Of a stretch of 34,979 nt of DNA, positions 8,038 through 17,730 are shown piece by piece. Numbering within the stretch: position 1 is the first letter of the stretch; each line of letters opens with the position of its first letter. This DNA is from Bacteroidaceae bacterium. GTDB taxonomy: Bacteria > Bacteroidota > Bacteroidia > Bacteroidales > Bacteroidaceae. Position numbers and translations under genes: made by a program. Under the pieces are notes generated by a model. It had not been told where the DNA came from, made no database searches, and saw only the letters and a program-made list of their open reading frames with translations. Where the stretch lies: positions 1 to 34,979 of the forward strand of contig JAFRTL010000020.1 in assembly GCA_017427065.1 (NCBI GenBank), in the 5' to 3' direction.

Positions 8038-10344
8038 ATGAAGAAAAACAATAAGATCATACTGGCATCTCTTTTTATTATACTGGCATTAATTTCCTGC
8101 AAGCAGAAGGAGAAACATGAAATATCATATATTCTCAGTCCTGTTGACTATGTTAGTACGCTAGTAGGCACTGCCAGCACCTATGAGATGTCTACTGGCA
8201 ATACTTATCCTGCCATAGGTTTGCCTTGGGGCATGAACTTCTGGACACCGCAAACAGGGAAAAATGGAGATGGATGGCAATACACCTACAACGCCACACA
8301 CATCCGAGGATTGAAGCAGACACACCAACCAAGTCCTTGGATCAACGACTATGGTGAGTTCTCACTGATGCCTGTCACTACTGGTCCCATCATCAACGAA
8401 GACGAACGTGCCAGTTGGTTCTCCCACAAGGCCGAAACCGCTACACCTTATTACTATAGCGTCTATCTGGCCGAGCATGATGTCACTGCAGAGCTTACCC
8501 CTACCGAGCATGCTGCAGCCTTCCGTCTCACCTATCCCGAGTGCGAGATGTCTTATTTGGTAGTAGATGCCTATGACGGAGGCTCTTATGTAAAGATTAT
8601 CCCTGAGGAAAACAAGATCGTGGGCTACACTACAAGAAACCATGGTGGTGTGCCGCAAGGGTTCAAGAACTGGTTCGTCATCACGAGCGACACTCCTTTC
8701 AACTATTGGCTCACTGCCGAAGGAGAGCAGACCAGTGAGGCACTGGAAGCTACCAGCAACCATGCGCAGGCACTCATTGGTTTCCCCACTTCCAAGGGGC
8801 AGCAGGTACATCTGCAAGTAGCCTCCTCATTCATCAGTTTGGCACAAGCTGAGCAGAACTTACAAGAGGTTATCGGACAAACCTTTGATGGTCTGAAGCA
8901 AGAAGGCCGCGAACGCTGGAACGAAGTCTTAGGACGCATCCGCATAGGAGCTGATAGTGACAAAGACGACTTGCAAACCTTCTACTCCTGCCTCTATCGT
9001 GCACTGCTTTTTCCACGCGATCTCTCTGAAATCGATGCCAACGGCAGACGCTTGCACTACAGCCCTTACAATGGACAAGTGTGTGAGGGATATCTCTTCA
9101 CCGATACAGGTTTCTGGGATACCTTCCGCTGCCTGCTGCCATTGCTGAATCTGATCTATCCAGACCAAAGCGCCAAGATTCAAGAAGGACTGGTGAATGC
9201 CTACAAGGAGAGTGGTTTCCTACCCGAATGGGCCAGTCCTGGACATCGCGACTGCATGGTGGGCAACAACTCTGCCTCTGTTGTGGCCGATGCCTATCTG
9301 AGTGGCGTGCAAGGCTATGATGCGGAAACGCTTTGGCAAGCCGTGACACACGGAGCACACAGCGAGCATCCCACCATTGAGTCTACAGGTCGTAAAGGCT
9401 ATGCATACTACGATTCTTTAGGCTATGTTCCTGCCAATGTAGGCATCAATGAAAGTGCTGCCCGTACGCTGGAGTATGCCTATGACGACTGGTGCATCTA
9501 CACCTTCGGGAAAGCCCTTGGAAAGAGCGAAGCCGAGTTGGCACCTTATAAAAAGGCTGCACTGAATTACCAGAATCTCTACAATGCCGACTACCGTCTG
9601 ATGGTGGGCCGCAATGCTGATGGTACCTTCCACCTGCCTTTCAACCCACTGAAGTGGGGAGGTGATTTCACAGAAGGCAACAGCCTGCATTACACCTGGT
9701 CAGTATTCCACGATCCTGCAGGCCTTATCAGTCTCATGGGCGGTGAGGAGTCCTTCAACCAGATGCTCGACTCAATCTTTACCATTCCTCCCATTTTCGA
9801 CGAGAGTTACTACGGCTCTGTAATTCACGAAATCCGCGAGATGCAGATCATGAACATGGGAAACTACGCCCATGGCAACCAACCCATACAGCACATGATC
9901 TATCTGTACGATTGGAGTGGGCAGCCTTGGAAGACACAGCAACGTATCCGTGAAGTGATGCAGCGTTTCTACACTGCTGATCCCGATGGCTACTGTGGTG
10001 ACGAGGACAACGGCCAGACCTCTGCATGGTATGTCTTCTCAGCCCTTGGATTCTACCCCGTATGCCCTGCCAGTGGTGAGTATGCCATAGGTACCCCACT
10101 CTTCCGCAACGCCCTCATCACGATGCCCGATGGCAAGGAAGTGCGTATCTCTGCGCCAGAGAATAGTCGTGACAACTGCTTTGTGCAAGGCATCACTCTA
10201 AATGGCACTTCATGGGATAAGAACTACTTCCGCCAAGCCGACCTGAAAGATGGTGCTTCTATCACATTCTCCGTATCAGATAGTCCAAATACAGAGCGAG
10301 GCACCCAAAAGGATGCCCGCCCGTATTCGCTGTCTGGAGAATAG
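8038..10344 (+). CDS. GH92 family alpha-mannosidase lipoprotein
   Basis: Exo-acting alpha-mannosidase by family (GH92 enzymes are calcium-dependent and inverting). The 768 residues start with a lipoprotein signal ending LISC, Cys at residue 21, so it is probably membrane-anchored in the periplasm or at the surface. Diagnostic segments include GNTYPAIGLPWGMNFWTPQ near the N-terminus, NYAHGNQPIQH, and GDEDNGQTSAWYVFSALGF toward the C-terminus, which carries the acidic residues assigned as general base in the family. It lies 23 bp behind the TonB-dependent receptor and is likely co-transcribed. It ends 3 bp from the stop of convergent uxaC. Linkage specificity cannot be read from sequence alone. 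Confidence 0.9.
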   Translation: MKKNNKIILASLFIILALISCKQKEKHEISYILSPVDYVSTLVGTASTYEMSTGNTYPAIGLPWGMNFWTPQTGKNGDGWQYTYNATHIRGLKQTHQPSPWINDYGEFSLMPVTTGPIINEDERASWFSHKAETATPYYYSVYLAEHDVTAELTPTEHAAAFRLTYPECEMSYLVVDAYDGGSYVKIIPEENKIVGYTTRNHGGVPQGFKNWFVITSDTPFNYWLTAEGEQTSEALEATSNHAQALIGFPTSKGQQVHLQVASSFISLAQAEQNLQEVIGQTFDGLKQEGRERWNEVLGRIRIGADSDKDDLQTFYSCLYRALLFPRDLSEIDANGRRLHYSPYNGQVCEGYLFTDTGFWDTFRCLLPLLNLIYPDQSAKIQEGLVNAYKESGFLPEWASPGHRDCMVGNNSASVVADAYLSGVQGYDAETLWQAVTHGAHSEHPTIESTGRKGYAYYDSLGYVPANVGINESAARTLEYAYDDWCIYTFGKALGKSEAELAPYKKAALNYQNLYNADYRLMVGRNADGTFHLPFNPLKWGGDFTEGNSLHYTWSVFHDPAGLISLMGGEESFNQMLDSIFTIPPIFDESYYGSVIHEIREMQIMNMGNYAHGNQPIQHMIYLYDWSGQPWKTQQRIREVMQRFYTADPDGYCGDEDNGQTSAWYVFSALGFYPVCPASGEYAIGTPLFRNALITMPDGKEVRISAPENSRDNCFVQGITLNGTSWDKNYFRQADLKDGASITFSVSDSPNTERGTQKDARPYSLSGE

Positions 10345-10347
10345 CCG

Positions 10348-11754
10348 TTAGAACTGGAAATAATTCTTAGCGTTGTAGTAGCAGATGTCTTCCACCATCT
10401 GGCAGATGCGTGGCATCTCCTCCACAGGCAGTTCGCCATTCTCCACATCACGTCCGATGAGGTTGCAGAGGATGCGACGGAAATACTCATGGCGTGGATA
10501 GCTGAGGAACGAACGGGAATCAGTCAGCATACCTACAAAACGACTGAGCAGTCCTTGCTCTGAAAGCGTATTGAGCTGTGCCTCGATACCTCCCTTCTGA
10601 TCGAGGAACCACCAGCCACTACCCCACTGCATCTTGCCAGGCATGCTGCCGTCTTGGAAGTTGCCTATCATGGTGGCCACCATGGCATTGGCAGCAGGAT
10701 TCAGATTATAAATGATGGTCTTCGCCAGTTGCCCATAATGATCCAGACGGTCGAAGAAATGCGCCATCTCCTTAGCTGTGTTCACCTCTCCGATGGAATC
10801 ACATCCTGCATCTGGCCCCCAAGACTTGAACAGACGGGTATTGGTATTGCGGATAGGTCCGTAGTGGAACTGCTGTGTCCAACCTTTCTGATCGTTGAGC
10901 ATAGCAAAATAGAAAAGCATGAAACTCTTGAATTGGCGAATCTCTGCAGTCTCCAGATCGTTTCCTAATTTCAGTTTTTCGAAAATCACATCTATTTCCT
11001 TAGAATCACTCACACGCTCGCCGTAGAATTCCTCTATACCATGATCGGAAAGTTTGCATCCCATGGAAGCGAAGAAATCATGACGATCCTGAAGCGCTGC
11101 CAAGAAATCATCGAATGTCTCTATCTGCTTGCCGCTTACTTGTGCCAACTTAGCCACATAATCCTTAAACTGTGGCACATTCTCTACAGCCATGGCCTTA
11201 TCTGGTCGCCAAGTTGGCAGCACCTTGATTTCAAAACCACTCTCACGGATGGCCTTATGGTATTCCAAAGAATCAACGGGATCATCGGTAGTACAAACCA
11301 CCTCCACACCATAGCGACGCATGAGTCCACGAGCCGAAAACTCAGGAAGTTGCAACTTTGCGTTGCACTCGTCGTATATCTCACGAGCCGTATCTGGATT
11401 CAAGAGTTTGTTGATGCCAAAGGCAGTACGAAGCTCCAAATGAGTCCAGTGATACAGTGGATTACGCAGGGTATATGGAACCGTTTCTGCCCATTTCTGG
11501 AACTTCTCCCAATCAGAAGCATCTCCAGTGATGAAATGTTCCACTACTCCATTGGCACGCATGGCACGCCATTTATAATGGTCGCCACCCAACCACAGTT
11601 CTGTGATAGAGCGGAACTTATAATCCTCTGCTATCATCTGCGGATTCAGATGACAATGATAATCTATAATTGGCAGTTTCTCTGCATGCTCGTGATAGAG
11701 CATCTTAGCCGTCTCCGTCTGCAACAAGAAATCGGCATCCATGAAGTTTTTCAT
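10348..11754 (-). CDS. uxaC: glucuronate isomerase
   Basis: Interconverts D-glucuronate and D-fructuronate (and galacturonate/tagaturonate), the entry step of hexuronate breakdown. Its 468 residues are the normal family length. The amidohydrolase-like start IDYHCHLNP carries the first metal-type histidines, and VVCTTDDPVDSLEYH and NPLYHWTHLEL are family signatures. It is the last gene of the leftward operon kdgK-SDR-uxuA-eda-uxaC and starts 5 bp after the aldolase stop. Nothing is missing or broken. Confidence 0.96.
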   Translation of the reverse strand: MKNFMDADFLLQTETAKMLYHEHAEKLPIIDYHCHLNPQMIAEDYKFRSITELWLGGDHYKWRAMRANGVVEHFITGDASDWEKFQKWAETVPYTLRNPLYHWTHLELRTAFGINKLLNPDTAREIYDECNAKLQLPEFSARGLMRRYGVEVVCTTDDPVDSLEYHKAIRESGFEIKVLPTWRPDKAMAVENVPQFKDYVAKLAQVSGKQIETFDDFLAALQDRHDFFASMGCKLSDHGIEEFYGERVSDSKEIDVIFEKLKLGNDLETAEIRQFKSFMLFYFAMLNDQKGWTQQFHYGPIRNTNTRLFKSWGPDAGCDSIGEVNTAKEMAHFFDRLDHYGQLAKTIIYNLNPAANAMVATMIGNFQDGSMPGKMQWGSGWWFLDQKGGIEAQLNTLSEQGLLSRFVGMLTDSRSFLSYPRHEYFRRILCNLIGRDVENGELPVEEMPRICQMVEDICYYNAKNYFQF

Positions 11755-11759
11755 AGTGG

Positions 11760-12428
11760 TTAATGTTTCAGTTTCTCAATATATCCCAACGCCTCTTTGC
11801 ATTTTTCTGTCACATATGCCCAATCTCCTGCAGCCACACGGTCTTTAGGGAAGAGTTTGCTACCCATACCAACACAGAAAGCACCGGCTTGGAACCATGA
11901 TTTAAGATTCTCTTCCGTAGGTTCTACGCCACCTGTAACCATAATGTTGGTCCAAGGCATAGGAGCCATAAGTCCTTTGACAAACTTAGGACCCAGTACA
12001 TCGCCAGGGAATACTTTTACCAAGTCGCATCCTGCTTCCTGAGCAAAGCCCACTTCGCTCACACTACCACAACCAGGAGTGTATGGCACCAAGCGACGGT
12101 TGCAGACCTTTGCTACCTCTGGATTAAACAGCGGACCAACGATGAAGCAGGCACCCAACTGTATATAGAGAGCCGCAGTGGCAGGATCAACAATGGAACC
12201 TGCACCTAATGCCAAATCTGGGCACTCCGCAGCGGCAAACTTCACCACTTCTGCAAATACCTCATGGGCAAAGTCGCCACGATTGGTAAACTCGAAGGCA
12301 CGTACACCTCCCTCATAGCAAGCTTTCACCACTTGCTTAGCCACTTCCGCATCTTTATGATAGAATACTGGCACCATGCCTGTGGCATGCATCTTGTTCA
12401 ATACTGTAAGTTTCGTAAATCTTGCCAT
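11760..12428 (-). CDS. eda: KDPG/KHG aldolase
   Basis: Class I aldolase splitting 2-keto-3-deoxy-6-phosphogluconate into pyruvate and glyceraldehyde-3-phosphate. In 222 residues the catalytic glutamate lies in AFEFTNR (E46) and the Schiff-base lysine in DLVKVFPGD (K138); GAGSIVD and the phosphate-binding VTGGVEPT are also present. The start at 12428 lies 2 bp after a heptad array on its own strand, which also encodes the last residues of uxuA. It is the final pathway step, and its place in the hexuronate operon fits. Confidence 0.94.
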   Translation of the reverse strand: MARFTKLTVLNKMHATGMVPVFYHKDAEVAKQVVKACYEGGVRAFEFTNRGDFAHEVFAEVVKFAAAECPDLALGAGSIVDPATAALYIQLGACFIVGPLFNPEVAKVCNRRLVPYTPGCGSVSEVGFAQEAGCDLVKVFPGDVLGPKFVKGLMAPMPWTNIMVTGGVEPTEENLKSWFQAGAFCVGMGSKLFPKDRVAAGDWAYVTEKCKEALGYIEKLKH

Positions 12429-12430
12429 AT

Positions 12431-12465
12431 CTCTAAACTCTAAACCCTAAACCCTACACTCTAAA
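12431..12465 (-). repeat. five-unit heptad repeat at the uxuA/eda junction
   Basis: Read on the plus strand: CTCTAAA, CTCTAAA, CCCTAAA, CCCTACA, CTCTAAA in exact 7-bp register. The uxuA stop codon (12447-12449) lies inside it, so the last few uxuA residues are repeat-encoded, and the array ends 2 bp before the eda start. Confidence 0.8.
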
Positions 12466-13625
12466 CTATTAGCAATACCTAATTCAAGACCACGGAGCTC
12501 TGCTAAGCCACGTAAGCGGCCAATGCAGGAGTATCCTGGATTAGTTTTCTTACGCAGGTCATCGCACATCTGATGACCATGATCTGGACGCATCACGATG
12601 CTCTCACCACGCTGTTGCTGAATCTCCAAGAATGCTTTCATCACCTCATACATAGGCACATCGCCTTCCAAGTGATTGGCTTCATGGAAGTTGCCCTCGG
12701 CGTCTCGCTGGGTGCTACGCAGGTGTACAAAGTGGATGCGATTTGCAAAGCGACGCATCATGTCGGGAAGGTCATTCTCTGCACTCACACCCAACGAACC
12801 TGTGCATAAGCAAAGGCCATTGCTCTGATTTGGCACTGCCTCAATCAGTTTCTGGAAATCTTCTGCACGGCTCATGATGCGTGGAAGGCCTAAGATGGAG
12901 CATGGTGGGTCATCAGGATGAATCACTAACTTCACGCCTGCCTCATCAGCTACTGGAGTCACTTGTTTGAGGAAGAAGATGAGGTTGTCACGCAACTTCT
13001 CTGGCGTGATACCCTTATATCTATCTAACTCTGCTTGGAACTGCTCCAATGTAAAACTTTCCTCAGAACCAGGAAGACCTGCAATCATGTTGCGAGTCAG
13101 CAACTGCTTATCCGCTTCTGTCATCTGCTGATAGCGTGCCTTAGCCTTGGCTATTTCCGTTTCAGAATACTCCTTCTCAGCCCCTGGACGTTTCAAGATA
13201 AAGAGGTCGAATGCTACGAAGGCTGCTCTCTCAAAACGCAGGGCACGGCTCCCATCTGGCATCTCGTAAGCGAGGTCCGTGCGTGTCCAATCGAGCACAG
13301 GCATAAAGTTGTATGTCACCACCGTAATGCCGCACTTGCCCAGATTACGAAGACTCTCCTTATAGTTCTCTATGTAATGCAGGTAGTCGCCAGTCTGAGT
13401 CTTGATATGCTCATGCACTGGCACACTCTCCACCGCACTCCAACGCAGACCTACCTCCTCGATGATCTGCTTACGTTTCAGTATTTCTTCTACCGTCCAA
13501 ACCTCGCCATTAGGAATATGATGCAAGGCCGTCACAACGCCTGTAGCTCCTGCTTGTTTAATGTCCCACAAACTCACAGGGTCGTTAGGACCATACCATC
13601 TGAATGATTGTTCACAAAGTACCAT
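12447..13625 (-). CDS. uxuA: mannonate dehydratase
   Basis: Dehydrates D-mannonate to 2-keto-3-deoxygluconate (KDG). 392 residues, the usual length, with the UxuA start [12 protein letters not shown], the metal-site region [11 protein letters not shown], the LCLCTGSLG segment, and RIHFVHLRS and RPDHGHQM near the C-terminus (Fe/Mn-binding His and Cys residues in the family). The last residues are encoded by the heptad array 12431-12465, so the natural C-terminus may have been altered by repeat growth. It lies between the SDR oxidoreductase (5 bp gap) and eda. Confidence 0.95.
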   Translation of the reverse strand: MVLCEQSFRWYGPNDPVSLWDIKQAGATGVVTALHHIPNGEVWTVEEILKRKQIIEEVGLRWSAVESVPVHEHIKTQTGDYLHYIENYKESLRNLGKCGITVVTYNFMPVLDWTRTDLAYEMPDGSRALRFERAAFVAFDLFILKRPGAEKEYSETEIAKAKARYQQMTEADKQLLTRNMIAGLPGSEESFTLEQFQAELDRYKGITPEKLRDNLIFFLKQVTPVADEAGVKLVIHPDDPPCSILGLPRIMSRAEDFQKLIEAVPNQSNGLCLCTGSLGVSAENDLPDMMRRFANRIHFVHLRSTQRDAEGNFHEANHLEGDVPMYEVMKAFLEIQQQRGESIVMRPDHGHQMCDDLRKKTNPGYSCIGRLRGLAELRGLELGIANSLECRV

Positions 13626-13630
13626 AGTCG

Positions 13631-14443
13631 TTAAATTGAGAAAACATTAAAGCCACCATCTACCACTGCCACCGTTCCTGTCACGAACTTGGAAGCGTCA
13701 CTGATCAGATAATGGATGGTTCCACAAAGTTCTTCGGGCTGTCCCATGCGCCCCATCGGAGTCTGATGAATGATGTCTTGTCCGCGCTGTGTCCATGAGC
13801 CGTCAGGATTAGTCAGCAACGTTCGGTTCTGCTCCGTGAGGAAGAAACCTGGAGCAATAGCATTCACACGGATGCCCTCACCGAATTTCTTCGCCACTTC
13901 CGTAGCCATGAAAGCCGTGAAGTTGGAGATACCAGCCTTAGCCACACCATAACCACCCACACGTGTCAAGGGTCGGAATGCCGACATGCTGGAGAAATTC
14001 ACTATCACACCCTGTTTCTGTTCTGCCATAGGCTTCAAAAACACCTGTGTAGGCAGCAGCGTACCAGTGAGGTTCAAGTCCTGCACCCGCTGAAAGTCCT
14101 CCACCTTGAGGTCGAAGAACGTACCATCAGGCGCGATGGTTGCTCCTGGCATATTGCCCCCAGCAGCATTAAGCAGCACATCCACTCGTCCGTAGGCCTT
14201 CAGCACATCTGCCAGATTCTGTTCCAGACTCTCACGGTTCAGCACATCACCCTGCAGGAAGATGGCCTCCCCTCCCTTGGCGCGAATGCCTTCTACAATC
14301 TTGTTACCTACTTCAGCCTTACGTCCCAGCACGGCCACCTTAGCACCTTGCTCAGCAAGGTAGGCAGTAATGCAGCGTCCCAGCACACCCGTGCCCCCTG
14401 TCATCACCACCACTTTTCCTGTTATGTCAAATAAAGATTTCAT
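13631..14443 (-). CDS. SDR-type D-mannonate (fructuronate) oxidoreductase
   Basis: Short-chain dehydrogenase/reductase of 270 residues. The NAD(P) site TGGTGVLG is at residues 15-22, NAAGG at 92-96, and the catalytic triad is Ser about 152, Tyr165 and Lys169 (YGVAK). Its place between kdgK and uxuA, and the absence of a classical UxuB, imply that it reduces D-fructuronate to D-mannonate; this fills the only otherwise empty step of the pathway. That substrate is inferred from context, since SDR sequence alone does not fix it. Confidence 0.87.
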   Translation of the reverse strand: MKSLFDITGKVVVMTGGTGVLGRCITAYLAEQGAKVAVLGRKAEVGNKIVEGIRAKGGEAIFLQGDVLNRESLEQNLADVLKAYGRVDVLLNAAGGNMPGATIAPDGTFFDLKVEDFQRVQDLNLTGTLLPTQVFLKPMAEQKQGVIVNFSSMSAFRPLTRVGGYGVAKAGISNFTAFMATEVAKKFGEGIRVNAIAPGFFLTEQNRTLLTNPDGSWTQRGQDIIHQTPMGRMGQPEELCGTIHYLISDASKFVTGTVAVVDGGFNVFSI

Positions 14444-14463
14444 GTCCGTTATGCTTTTATATT

Positions 14464-14554
14464 ATTGAGGATTGAGAATTGAGGATTGAGGATTACCATC
14501 CGGATGGTTCACATCGCGCAGCCTAATTTTCAATTATCAATTCTCAATTTTCAA
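14464..14554. repeat. inverted pair of heptad arrays around a GCGCAGC core
   Basis: Left arm of four heptads (14464-14491, ATTGAGG-type), core 14492-14526 containing CCATCCGGATGG and GCGCAGC, right arm of four reverse-complement heptads (14527-14554, TTTTCAA-type) that reaches the kdgK stop. The arms can pair into a long imperfect hairpin. The same architecture, with a related core, occurs at 30096-30207. Confidence 0.75.
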
Positions 14555-14555
14555 T

Positions 14556-15581
14556 TTATCGTTGTACTCTCCCCGAAGCATCTCCTCCTGCCAATGCCTC
14601 TACTTCTGCCACACTCACCATGTTCACATCACCAGGGATGGTGTGCTTCAGTGCCGAGGCAGCTACGGCAAACTCCAGCGCTTCGCCTTGGGTCTCCTTT
14701 GTCAACAAACCATGGATCAAGCCACCAGAGAAGGAGTCGCCACCACCTACCCGATCTACAATGGGGAAAATGTCGTAACGCTTGCTCTCATAAAACTCCT
14801 TACCATCGTAGATCATGGCCTTCCAACCATTATGCGAAGCAGAGAACGATTCGCGGAGCGTGGAAACCACATACTTGAAGCCAAATTCCTTACGCATGGC
14901 CTCGAAGATGCCCTTGTAACCCGCCGCATCGGTCTTGCCACCTGTCACATCAGCATCGGGTTTGAAGCCTAGGCACAATTCTGCATCCTCCTCGTTGCCT
15001 ATGCACACATCGACATACTGCATCAACGGGCGCATGATGCTCTGTGCCTTCTGACTGGTCCACAATTTCTTGCGGAAGTTCAGGTCACATGATACGGTCA
15101 CACCATGACGCTTGGCAGCCTCGCAAGCCAACTTTGTCAGCGCTGCAGCGGCATCGGAGATGGCTGGCGTAATGCCGCTCCAGTGGAACCAATCGGCTCC
15201 CTGCATGATGGCATCGAAATCGAAATCTTCAGGTTTAGCTTCAGAAATAGAAGAATGGGCACGGTCGTAGATCACCTTACTGGGACGCATCGACACACCC
15301 GACTCCAGATAGTAGATACCCACACGATCACCCCCACGGGCAATGAAGTCGGTATGTACGCCAAACTTCCGAAGTGAGTTTACCGCAGCTTGCCCTACCT
15401 CATGGGTGGGAAGTTTGGACATAAAGTAGGCGTCATGCCCATAATTTGCCAGACTCACTGCCACATTGGCTTCTCCGCCGCCATAGTTCACATCGAAACT
15501 GTCCGATTGCACTATACGACTGTTTCCAGGACTTGACAGGCGCAGCATAATCTCGCCCATCGTCACTATTTTCTTGCTCAT
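14556..15581 (-). CDS. kdgK: 2-dehydro-3-deoxygluconokinase (KDG kinase)
   Basis: Phosphorylates KDG to KDPG with ATP. From ATG 15581 it has 341 residues; the frame is open 45 bp further upstream, but those codons precede the typical start MSKKIVTMGEIMLRL. The pfkB signature is GGGEANVAVSLA near the N-terminus and VGGGDSFSGGLIHGLL near the C-terminus, which contains the catalytic aspartate. It is the first gene of the leftward hexuronate operon; a TATCTTTG box on the minus strand (15608-15615) lies 27 bp upstream and is the likely promoter. A heptad-array hairpin separates it from the SDR gene. Confidence 0.94.
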   Translation of the reverse strand: MSKKIVTMGEIMLRLSSPGNSRIVQSDSFDVNYGGGEANVAVSLANYGHDAYFMSKLPTHEVGQAAVNSLRKFGVHTDFIARGGDRVGIYYLESGVSMRPSKVIYDRAHSSISEAKPEDFDFDAIMQGADWFHWSGITPAISDAAAALTKLACEAAKRHGVTVSCDLNFRKKLWTSQKAQSIMRPLMQYVDVCIGNEEDAELCLGFKPDADVTGGKTDAAGYKGIFEAMRKEFGFKYVVSTLRESFSASHNGWKAMIYDGKEFYESKRYDIFPIVDRVGGGDSFSGGLIHGLLTKETQGEALEFAVAASALKHTIPGDVNMVSVAEVEALAGGDASGRVQR

Positions 15582-15607
15582 AATATCAATAATAAAATAT
15601 CTTTTTA

Positions 15608-15615
15608 CAAAGATA
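15608..15615 (-). promoter_or_regulatory. -7 box of the hexuronate operon
   Basis: TATCTTTG on the minus strand, 27 bp before ATG 15581. No convincing -33 box is found 19-21 bp upstream, which could mean activator dependence (inference). Confidence 0.45.
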
Positions 15616-15775
15616 AGAAAAACCAAAATTATTGCCTAGTATTGATAGGTATTTTGCATAAAAAACCACATTTTCTCGAAATCCCACTTCTATGCTAGAG
15701 AAATAGCCCCTCACGGTAGCTCTGTCGTAATTTCATTGAGGGAGAGCTGTAATATCTCACCCTTATCCCTATAGT

Positions 15776-16711
15776 TTAGGGAACTAAAATGAGGCATAGA
15801 ATCACCAACACTACCATCGCCACCTCTGCTTTGCGATTCACTTTTACAGACACCTCCATATCAGCAGTGGTAAGTTCACGAGGATTATTGCCGATGTATG
15901 GCTTATCAAAGAGCTCTCCAAAATAGTAATGTGGTCCCCCAAAACGGCAATCAAGGATGCCAGCAAGGGCACTTTCGGGGTAGCCAGAGTTGGGACTGGC
16001 ATGTTGGGGACCATATTTCCACACAAAGGACAGGAGATCAAGCCGGCCTGCTACGAGTAGCATCAGCAAAGCCGTGAGACGGGCTGGGATGTAATTCGCC
16101 ACATCATCTACTCGCGCTGGAATACAACCAAACTGCAGGTAGCGCTCACTGTGATAGCCCACCATAGAGTCGAGAGTATTTACCATCTTGTAGGCCATCA
16201 TGCCAGGTACACCCAGCAAAGCATACCAAAAGAGCGGGGCTATCACCCCATCACTGAGATTCTCTGCTAAGGTTTCCAAGGCTGCCGTACGAATCTCCTG
16301 CGCTGAAAGCTCGGAAGTATCGCGCCCCACGATGCGCCCCACCTGTACGCGACCTTCCTCCAAAGAACGATCCAACGCGCGGAAGACCTCACGCACCTCG
16401 CGGATAAGGGTGGTACCTGCCAAACAGTAGAATATTAGAATAGCCTCCAATGCGATCTTCAGAGAAATATGTACGCTTCCGCAAAGCCTTATCAGCCAGT
16501 AAGTCACCACATAAACCAGCATCACCAAACCAATGCCCATCAAAGCCCCTTTTAGCTTTCGATAGGCTCCATGATTCAGATGATGTTCACAAAAGCTGAT
16601 CAGTCTGCCAAACCACACAATGGGATGTGGCAAGGTCACGGGATCTCCGAAAAGAAGGTCGGCCCCCCACCCTAACAGCAACGGCAATATGGGAATCAGA
16701 TAGTCAGCCAT
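15776..16711 (-). CDS. cbiB: adenosylcobinamide-phosphate synthase (CbiB/CobD type)
   Basis: Membrane enzyme joining adenosylcobyric acid to the aminopropanol arm in late cobalamin synthesis. 311 residues, multi-pass, with the family starts LLGWGADLLFGDP and HPIVWFGRLI, then ENLSDGVIAPLFWY, DSMVGYHSERYLQFG and HASPNSGYPESALAG. The start codon region overlaps the 3' end of the preceding cobD frame by 16 bp, indicating translational coupling. It is the last gene of the cobQ-cobD-cbiB operon. Confidence 0.95.
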   Translation of the reverse strand: MADYLIPILPLLLGWGADLLFGDPVTLPHPIVWFGRLISFCEHHLNHGAYRKLKGALMGIGLVMLVYVVTYWLIRLCGSVHISLKIALEAILIFYCLAGTTLIREVREVFRALDRSLEEGRVQVGRIVGRDTSELSAQEIRTAALETLAENLSDGVIAPLFWYALLGVPGMMAYKMVNTLDSMVGYHSERYLQFGCIPARVDDVANYIPARLTALLMLLVAGRLDLLSFVWKYGPQHASPNSGYPESALAGILDCRFGGPHYYFGELFDKPYIGNNPRELTTADMEVSVKVNRKAEVAMVVLVILCLILVP

Positions 16712-17730
16712 TCAGCAATGCTCTCCACCAATAAGTCGTTTTCTTCAGGATCTTGTGTAGCGATGCGGAAATAAGTGTCGTCCAAGCCCTCGAAATTTGA
16801 GGCATCACGTATCAAGATGCCTTTCTCCTGTATGAGCCATTCTTTCAATGCAGAGGCTTTTCCCATACGTAGCCGCACCAGCATGAAGTGCGTATCGGTA
16901 TCCCAAACCTCCAGAGCACCTAGGGATTGTAAACGCTCACGCAGACGGGCAGTTTCTTTCAGATAGGCATCCAGTGATTTTGGCACACATACATCTCCAT
17001 GTTGCAAAAGCCACTCTCCTGCTTCCAATGCCAATGCATTCACCACCCAAGGCATATGATGATTACGCAATCGCTGCAACAAGGCGCTGTCGCCTGTCAC
17101 ATACCCTAATCGCAATCCAGGAATGGCGAAACGCTTGGTCATGCTGTGAAGTAGCAGCACGTTGCCACGCTCCAAAGCCTCACGCTCCGTGAGCAGGTAT
17201 TTCATGGTAAAATCTTCGTACGATTGGTCGATGACAAACAACACCTGTGGATTATGCTCCAGCAACAGACGCAGTTCCTCCAAGGACACCACTTGCCCTG
17301 TGGGATTGTTAGGATTGCAAAGCCAAAGCATCCGCACCTCTTCTGGAAGAAGATACCCCTCACGGGCTGATGGCAACATGAACAATGATTTTACTTGATG
17401 ACCATGCATACGGCAGGCATCGGCATACTCGCTGAAAGTGGGTTGGAAAATAGCCGAACTGCTACCCGCAAAACTCTGTGCAATAAGATAGATGGCCCCT
17501 GTAGCCCCACTGGTCACCAATACTTCATCAGGCTCGATGTGCAGTTCGTTAGTCAGTACCTTTTCAAGCTGAGAAGCATCAGGTGCAGGATAGCTGCCTA
17601 TAACCTCCAATCGTCCCTTCAAGAACTCCTTCAGCGCCTGCAAATCGGCATGGCTATAAATGTTACTGCTGAAGTTGGCCACTATCGGTCTACCGTATTG
17701 ATATATGTCATCTCCGTGTCCCTTAATCAT
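16696..17730 (-). CDS. cobD: threonine-phosphate decarboxylase (PLP enzyme)
   Basis: Makes (R)-1-amino-2-propanol O-phosphate from threonine phosphate for the cobalamin side arm. 344 residues of fold type I aminotransferase kind; the PLP lysine is in SMTKRF, followed by IPGLRLGY, and WLCNPNNPTG is the substrate-binding signature. A histidinol-phosphate aminotransferase would look similar, but the position between cobQ and cbiB, with overlaps of 8 bp and 16 bp at the two ends, supports the cobalamin role. Confidence 0.92.
   Translation of the reverse strand: MIKGHGDDIYQYGRPIVANFSSNIYSHADLQALKEFLKGRLEVIGSYPAPDASQLEKVLTNELHIEPDEVLVTSGATGAIYLIAQSFAGSSSAIFQPTFSEYADACRMHGHQVKSLFMLPSAREGYLLPEEVRMLWLCNPNNPTGQVVSLEELRLLLEHNPQVLFVIDQSYEDFTMKYLLTEREALERGNVLLLHSMTKRFAIPGLRLGYVTGDSALLQRLRNHHMPWVVNALALEAGEWLLQHGDVCVPKSLDAYLKETARLRERLQSLGALEVWDTDTHFMLVRLRMGKASALKEWLIQEKGILIRDASNFEGLDDTYFRIATQDPEENDLLVESIAEWLTI

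Noticed and set aside
11041-11763. 240-codon plus-strand frame opposite uxaC
   Set aside because: Antisense shadow of a well-conserved gene, without its own promoter or recognisable protein.
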